Assembly (NCBI RefSeq): GCF_000336575.1
Contig: NZ_AOPO01000019.1
Span: forward strand, 20,066-84,065
Source of the DNA: Vreelandella titanicae BH1
GTDB lineage: Bacteria; Pseudomonadota; Gammaproteobacteria; Pseudomonadales; Halomonadaceae
Direction of reading: 5' to 3'
DNA length: 64,000 bases
Numbering within the stretch: the stretch's first letter is position 1; each line of letters begins with the position of its first letter. Made by a program: the position numbers and the translations under genes. Below the pieces are notes generated by a model, which saw only the letters and a program-made list of their open reading frames with translations, did not search any database and had not been told where the DNA came from. This document shows positions 61,171-64,000 of the stretch, in pieces.

Positions 61171-62026
61171 TACGCGGCGGCAGCGTTTCTTCCTCGGCTG
61201 ATGGTGGAGTGGCCGAGTGCTTGCCAACGCCGGTGCAGCCGGTATCGTTCTCGTCCAGAATATCGGCAAAATCTTCATCGCGCAGCGCCGGTAACTGGCC
61301 GTCACGGTAGTTGTCATCTAGCTTACGCAGGGTAGAGCACATGCGCTCAATGCGCTCATCCACGGCGTGCATATGGTCGAGCATTGCCTGCATCGAACGG
61401 GCTACGGGGTCGGGCATGTCCTGGCTGACGCCGTAGGCGTCAAAGCCAAATTTTTGGCAGATGGCTTCGCGTCGGGCGGGGTCGACATCCAGTGCTTCTT
61501 CCACATCGGGGTCGGCGCGTTTAACGATTTTACCGGGAATACCTACCACCGTGGCGCCCGGCGGTACTTCTTTGGTGACCACGGCATTAGAGCCAATTTT
61601 CGCTCCAGCGCCGACCGTAAAGGGCCCCAGTATTTTGGCGCCCGCACCGACAATCACGCCATCCCCCAAGGTGGGATGGCGCTTGCCTTTGTTCCAGCTG
61701 GTGCCGCCCAGGGTGACACCTTGATAGAGCGTTACGTTATCGCCCACCAGCGCCGTTTCGCCAATCACCACACCCATGCCGTGATCAATAAAAAACCGCC
61801 GACCAATCGTGGCGCCAGGGTGAATTTCAATGCCGGTGAGCCAGCGTGAAAACGTCGATAGCGTCCGCGCTAGCCACTTGAGGTTTTTTTTCCACAGCCA
61901 GTGGCCGCAGCGATGCAGCAGGAGGGCGTGCAGGCCAGGGTAGTTGGTCAGCACCTCAAGAAAGTTACGTGCGGCCGGGTCGCGGTCAAATACGCTGTTG
62001 ATGTCTTCACGTAGACGTTGAAACAT
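61163..62026 (-). CDS. cysE: Serine O-acetyltransferase CysE
   Basis: A 287-residue left-handed beta-helix acyltransferase that makes O-acetylserine for cysteine synthesis. The hexapeptide repeats cover about 65-165 (GIEIHPGATIGRRFFIDHGMGVV, GETALVGDNVTLYQGVTLGG, GAGAKILGPFTVGAGAKIGS); H in IDHG is catalytic. It is the short N-terminal type (EpsC-like). A tail of about 110 residues after GIPGKIVKRAD, ending in acidic and polar sequence, is longer than in E. coli CysE, whose C-terminus docks CysK. It supplies cysteine for IscS next door. Confidence 0.94.
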   Translation of the reverse strand: MFQRLREDINSVFDRDPAARNFLEVLTNYPGLHALLLHRCGHWLWKKNLKWLARTLSTFSRWLTGIEIHPGATIGRRFFIDHGMGVVIGETALVGDNVTLYQGVTLGGTSWNKGKRHPTLGDGVIVGAGAKILGPFTVGAGAKIGSNAVVTKEVPPGATVVGIPGKIVKRADPDVEEALDVDPARREAICQKFGFDAYGVSQDMPDPVARSMQAMLDHMHAVDERIERMCSTLRKLDDNYRDGQLPALRDEDFADILDENDTGCTGVGKHSATPPSAEEETLPPRNG

Positions 62027-62195
62027 GAGGTGTTCCTTGGCGTTATAAAGGCGGCGTCTAGCTATTGAACTATTAGAACGGATTTTTGAAATATCGCCGA
62101 TTCTTGGAATATCAATAGAGAAATCACGTTAGCAGAATAGCGAAGTTGGGGCACGCAGCATCAACTTCAAGTTTAGCGTTTCCAGCCTAAGTTAG

Positions 62196-62960
62196 TTACG
62201 GTTTGGGCGGTTTGGTGTTCGCCGCCTTTTCGGTAGCCGACAGAATTCCACGCAAAATATTCATTTCCATGCGTTCTGGGCGAGCGCGCAGGTACAAGCG
62301 GCGCAGTTTCGCCATTAGCTGTCGTGGCTGATCAGGGTCGTGGAAATCAATGCCAATTAGCGTGCGTTCTAAGTGCTCGAAGTAGCGCTCTAGTTCGGCG
62401 TGGGTGGCCAGATCATCGTCATCACTCGGCACAGTTGGAGGTGCATCCGCTTGGCCATCTGATTGGCTTAGCCACGCCATGCGACACTCATAGGCAAGCA
62501 CCTGAACCGCTGCGGCCAAATTGAGTGAGCTAAAGTCGGCATTGGTAGGAATATGCACATGTGCGTGGCAGCGCTGTAATTCAGCATTGGTAAGGCCGCT
62601 GTCCTCGCGCCCGAATACCAGCGCCACGCGGGACTCAGCAGCCTGACACTCGGCGGGCAGCCGGTCAGCTAACTCCCGCGGTGAGAGCATCGGCCAGGGC
62701 AGAGTGCGTGAGCGTGCACTGGCGCCCACGGCCAAAGTGCAATCAGCTACCGCCTCTTCCAGTGAGGCATGCACACTGGCTTGATGAAGGAGGTGGTCAG
62801 CGCCGGAGGCACGGGAAATGCTGTCCTGGGTAATCACTTCACAGCGGGGGGCAACGAGGGCTAAATCTGCCAGGCCCATATTGTGCATGGCGCGTGCCAC
62901 GCCGCCGATATTGCCGGGATGGCTGGTGCCGATAAGAACAATGCGAATGCGCTCAAGCAT
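62196..62960 (-). CDS. trmJ: tRNA (cytidine/uridine-32-2'-O)-methyltransferase TrmJ
   Basis: A 254-residue SPOUT enzyme that methylates the 2'-O of position 32 in tRNAs. I chose the ATG at 62958-62960, where the protein starts MLERIRIVLIGTSHPGNIGG as in E. coli (246 residues); the longer frame to 63074 is non-homologous. SPOUT marks are ALVFGREDSGLTNAEL and IPTNADFSSLNLAAAVQVLAYE (first residues cut here). It is divergent from suhB, the normal order. Confidence 0.95.
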   Translation of the reverse strand: MLERIRIVLIGTSHPGNIGGVARAMHNMGLADLALVAPRCEVITQDSISRASGADHLLHQASVHASLEEAVADCTLAVGASARSRTLPWPMLSPRELADRLPAECQAAESRVALVFGREDSGLTNAELQRCHAHVHIPTNADFSSLNLAAAVQVLAYECRMAWLSQSDGQADAPPTVPSDDDDLATHAELERYFEHLERTLIGIDFHDPDQPRQLMAKLRRLYLRARPERMEMNILRGILSATEKAANTKPPKP

Positions 62961-63139
62961 GATAAGGCTCGGTGAATAAAGAGGGTGGTTATTATCGCGT
63001 AAAGCGCGCAGTCTAGCATGAGTCGATGGCATGCCCGAGAGTGGTCTGCTAGAATTGCGCGCCAAAGGCGGCACCTGCGCCTACTTATGCTCTATGATTA
63101 GCATTACGTTCTTTAACATCACTGTCACAAGGCCCAACC

Positions 63140-63934
63140 ATGAATCCGATGGTCCAATTTACGCTGCGCGCTGCGCGTAGCGCTGTTGAACACTTCCTGC
63201 GCGTGCGCGAACGTATTGAGAACGCGCACGATGAATTTAACCTTGACCGCCTGCTCGATGAGACAGCGCGCAAGGCCGAAGCGACGATTGTTCAGCAGTT
63301 GGAACGCGGTTATCCCCAGCACGGAGTTACCGGCCGCTTTACCCCGCACCGCGCGGGTGAAGGCGAAGGCGCGGATATCGTCTGGAAAATTGAACCGATG
63401 CACGGCTACTCCAATTTAGCCGTTGCCGGCAAGGGCTTTGCACTCTCAGTGGTGTGTCTTATCAAAGGTCGTCCCGAACACGCGGTGATTATCTGTCCGT
63501 TCGCCGACGACGAATATATCGCCAGCCGTGGCCGCGGCGCCCAGCACAACGACAAGCGCATGCGCGTTAGCAAGCCTACCGCCATCAGCGGTACGCGTAT
63601 GGCCATGAGCCTACCTGAAGTTTGGCTGCGCCCGCGCAATTTACCTGCCTATTTGACCGTTTCCCAGCAGCTTGCCCCGCAGGTAGAGAATCTACTGGCC
63701 ACCGGCTGTGGGCTGCTGGATTTGTGCGAGTTGGCCACTGGGCGAGTGGATAGCGCTTTTGTACTCGGCTTGGAAGAGCAGGATATGCTGGTAGGCACTC
63801 TGTTCCTGAAGGAGGCGGGCGCCTTGATGGGGACGCCGGACGGCCAGCCCACGGTGAAAGTGGAAGGGCAGCTAATGGCAGCCGGGCCGCGTCTCTATAA
63901 AGCGCTGATCAAGCAGCTCACGCCGCACTTTTAA
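63140..63934 (+). CDS. suhB: SuhB-like protein with lost IMPase metal site
   Basis: A 264-residue protein aligning end to end with E. coli SuhB, starting MNPMVQFTLRAARSA. E. coli SuhB is an inositol monophosphatase that also joins NusA and the rRNA antitermination complex. Key metal ligands are replaced: the EE of motif 1 (ITEESG) reads VTGRFT around residues 63-68, and IDPLDGT reads IEPMHGY at 84-90, so two aspartates become E85 and H88. D215 (EEQDMLVG, in place of PWDFAAG) is kept. Fold residues such as SYPQH-like RGYPQH and RGRGAQHN remain. I infer a pseudoenzyme kept for antitermination. It is divergent from trmJ, as in enterics and pseudomonads. Confidence 0.9.
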   Translation: MNPMVQFTLRAARSAVEHFLRVRERIENAHDEFNLDRLLDETARKAEATIVQQLERGYPQHGVTGRFTPHRAGEGEGADIVWKIEPMHGYSNLAVAGKGFALSVVCLIKGRPEHAVIICPFADDEYIASRGRGAQHNDKRMRVSKPTAISGTRMAMSLPEVWLRPRNLPAYLTVSQQLAPQVENLLATGCGLLDLCELATGRVDSAFVLGLEEQDMLVGTLFLKEAGALMGTPDGQPTVKVEGQLMAAGPRLYKALIKQLTPHF

Positions 63935-63948
63935 GTAGCAATGCTAAG

Positions 63949-63987
63949 CTGTTAAAGATAAAAGCTTTACAGACGACCGTTTTTTTA
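63949..63987 (+). terminator. Possible weak terminator after suhB
   Basis: CTGTTAAAG pairs with CTTTACAG with one bulged T, and a run of seven T residues follows after seven bases (CGACCG between). The gap makes this a low-confidence call at the window edge. Confidence 0.35.
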
Positions 63988-64000
63988 AAGACAAAAAAGA

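Noticed and set aside
62961..63074. Longer N-terminus for TrmJ
   Set aside because: The extra 38 residues do not resemble the family and the homologous protein starts at MLERIRIVLIG.
1..64000. CRISPR arrays, tRNA or rRNA genes, prophage, transposases, secondary-metabolite clusters
   Set aside because: I looked for repeat-spacer patterns, tRNA-like cloverleafs and mobile-element proteins and saw none; all larger frames have housekeeping or metabolic matches.

Overview
This window reads as chromosomal DNA of a halophilic gammaproteobacterium, most probably Halomonas or a close relative (Halomonadaceae). The assignment rests on gene order (def-fmt-rsmB-trkA-trkH; dprA-tsaC-hemF-aroE; iscRSA-ndk-rlmN-pilW-rodZ-ispG-hisS-yfgM-bamB-der; suhB/trmJ-cysE), acidic moderately GC-rich proteins, Trk potassium uptake and several TRAP and ethanolamine genes. 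I see no rRNA, tRNA, CRISPR array, prophage or insertion sequence.

Layout. 1-2.6 kb: a truncated PepSY membrane protein, a SAM methyltransferase and a lone XRE regulator in AT-rich DNA. 2.6-9.4 kb: a GAF-GAF-GGDEF-EAL signalling protein, then opgGH for periplasmic glucans. 9.4-14.4 kb: a compact ethanolamine module (AraC/EutR-like regulator divergent from eutBC and a permease) without microcompartment genes. 14.5-17.6 kb: CIA30 protein, AceK, and a sirtuin without a zinc cluster. 17.6-17.73 kb: a highly folded intergenic element. 17.8-23.5 kb: a complete, translationally coupled biotin operon bioB-F-H-C-D-A. 23.6-28.6 kb: a DTW-domain tRNA modifier whose 3' end overlaps a convergent TraB-family gene, then trkH and trkA. 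28.7-36.5 kb: dodecin, rsmB, fmt, def, and divergently a LysM-family relative, dprA, tsaC and a single ORF that joins hemF to aroE. 36.6-45.1 kb: a catabolic island (LysR regulator, iron alcohol dehydrogenase, ketoglutarate-semialdehyde-type dehydrogenase, TRAP transporter, respiratory D-lactate dehydrogenase type enzyme). 45.2-49.1 kb: a secreted alpha/beta hydrolase and envelope proteins. 49.3-64 kb: a long minus-strand housekeeping run from cysE/iscR to der, with suhB diverging at the right end.

The points most worth a second look are: SuhB has lost most inositol monophosphatase metal ligands, consistent with a pure antitermination/RNA role; hemF and aroE are fused in frame; the isc operon contains only iscR, iscS and iscA (no iscU, hscBA or fdx) although a good type 1 IscR site is kept; the LysM-family protein next to dprA lacks its LysM domain; and the 36.6-45.1 kb island looks like an unassigned hydroxy-acid pathway that could end in 2-oxoglutarate. 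No wholly new multigene system is evident; these are variations on known systems.
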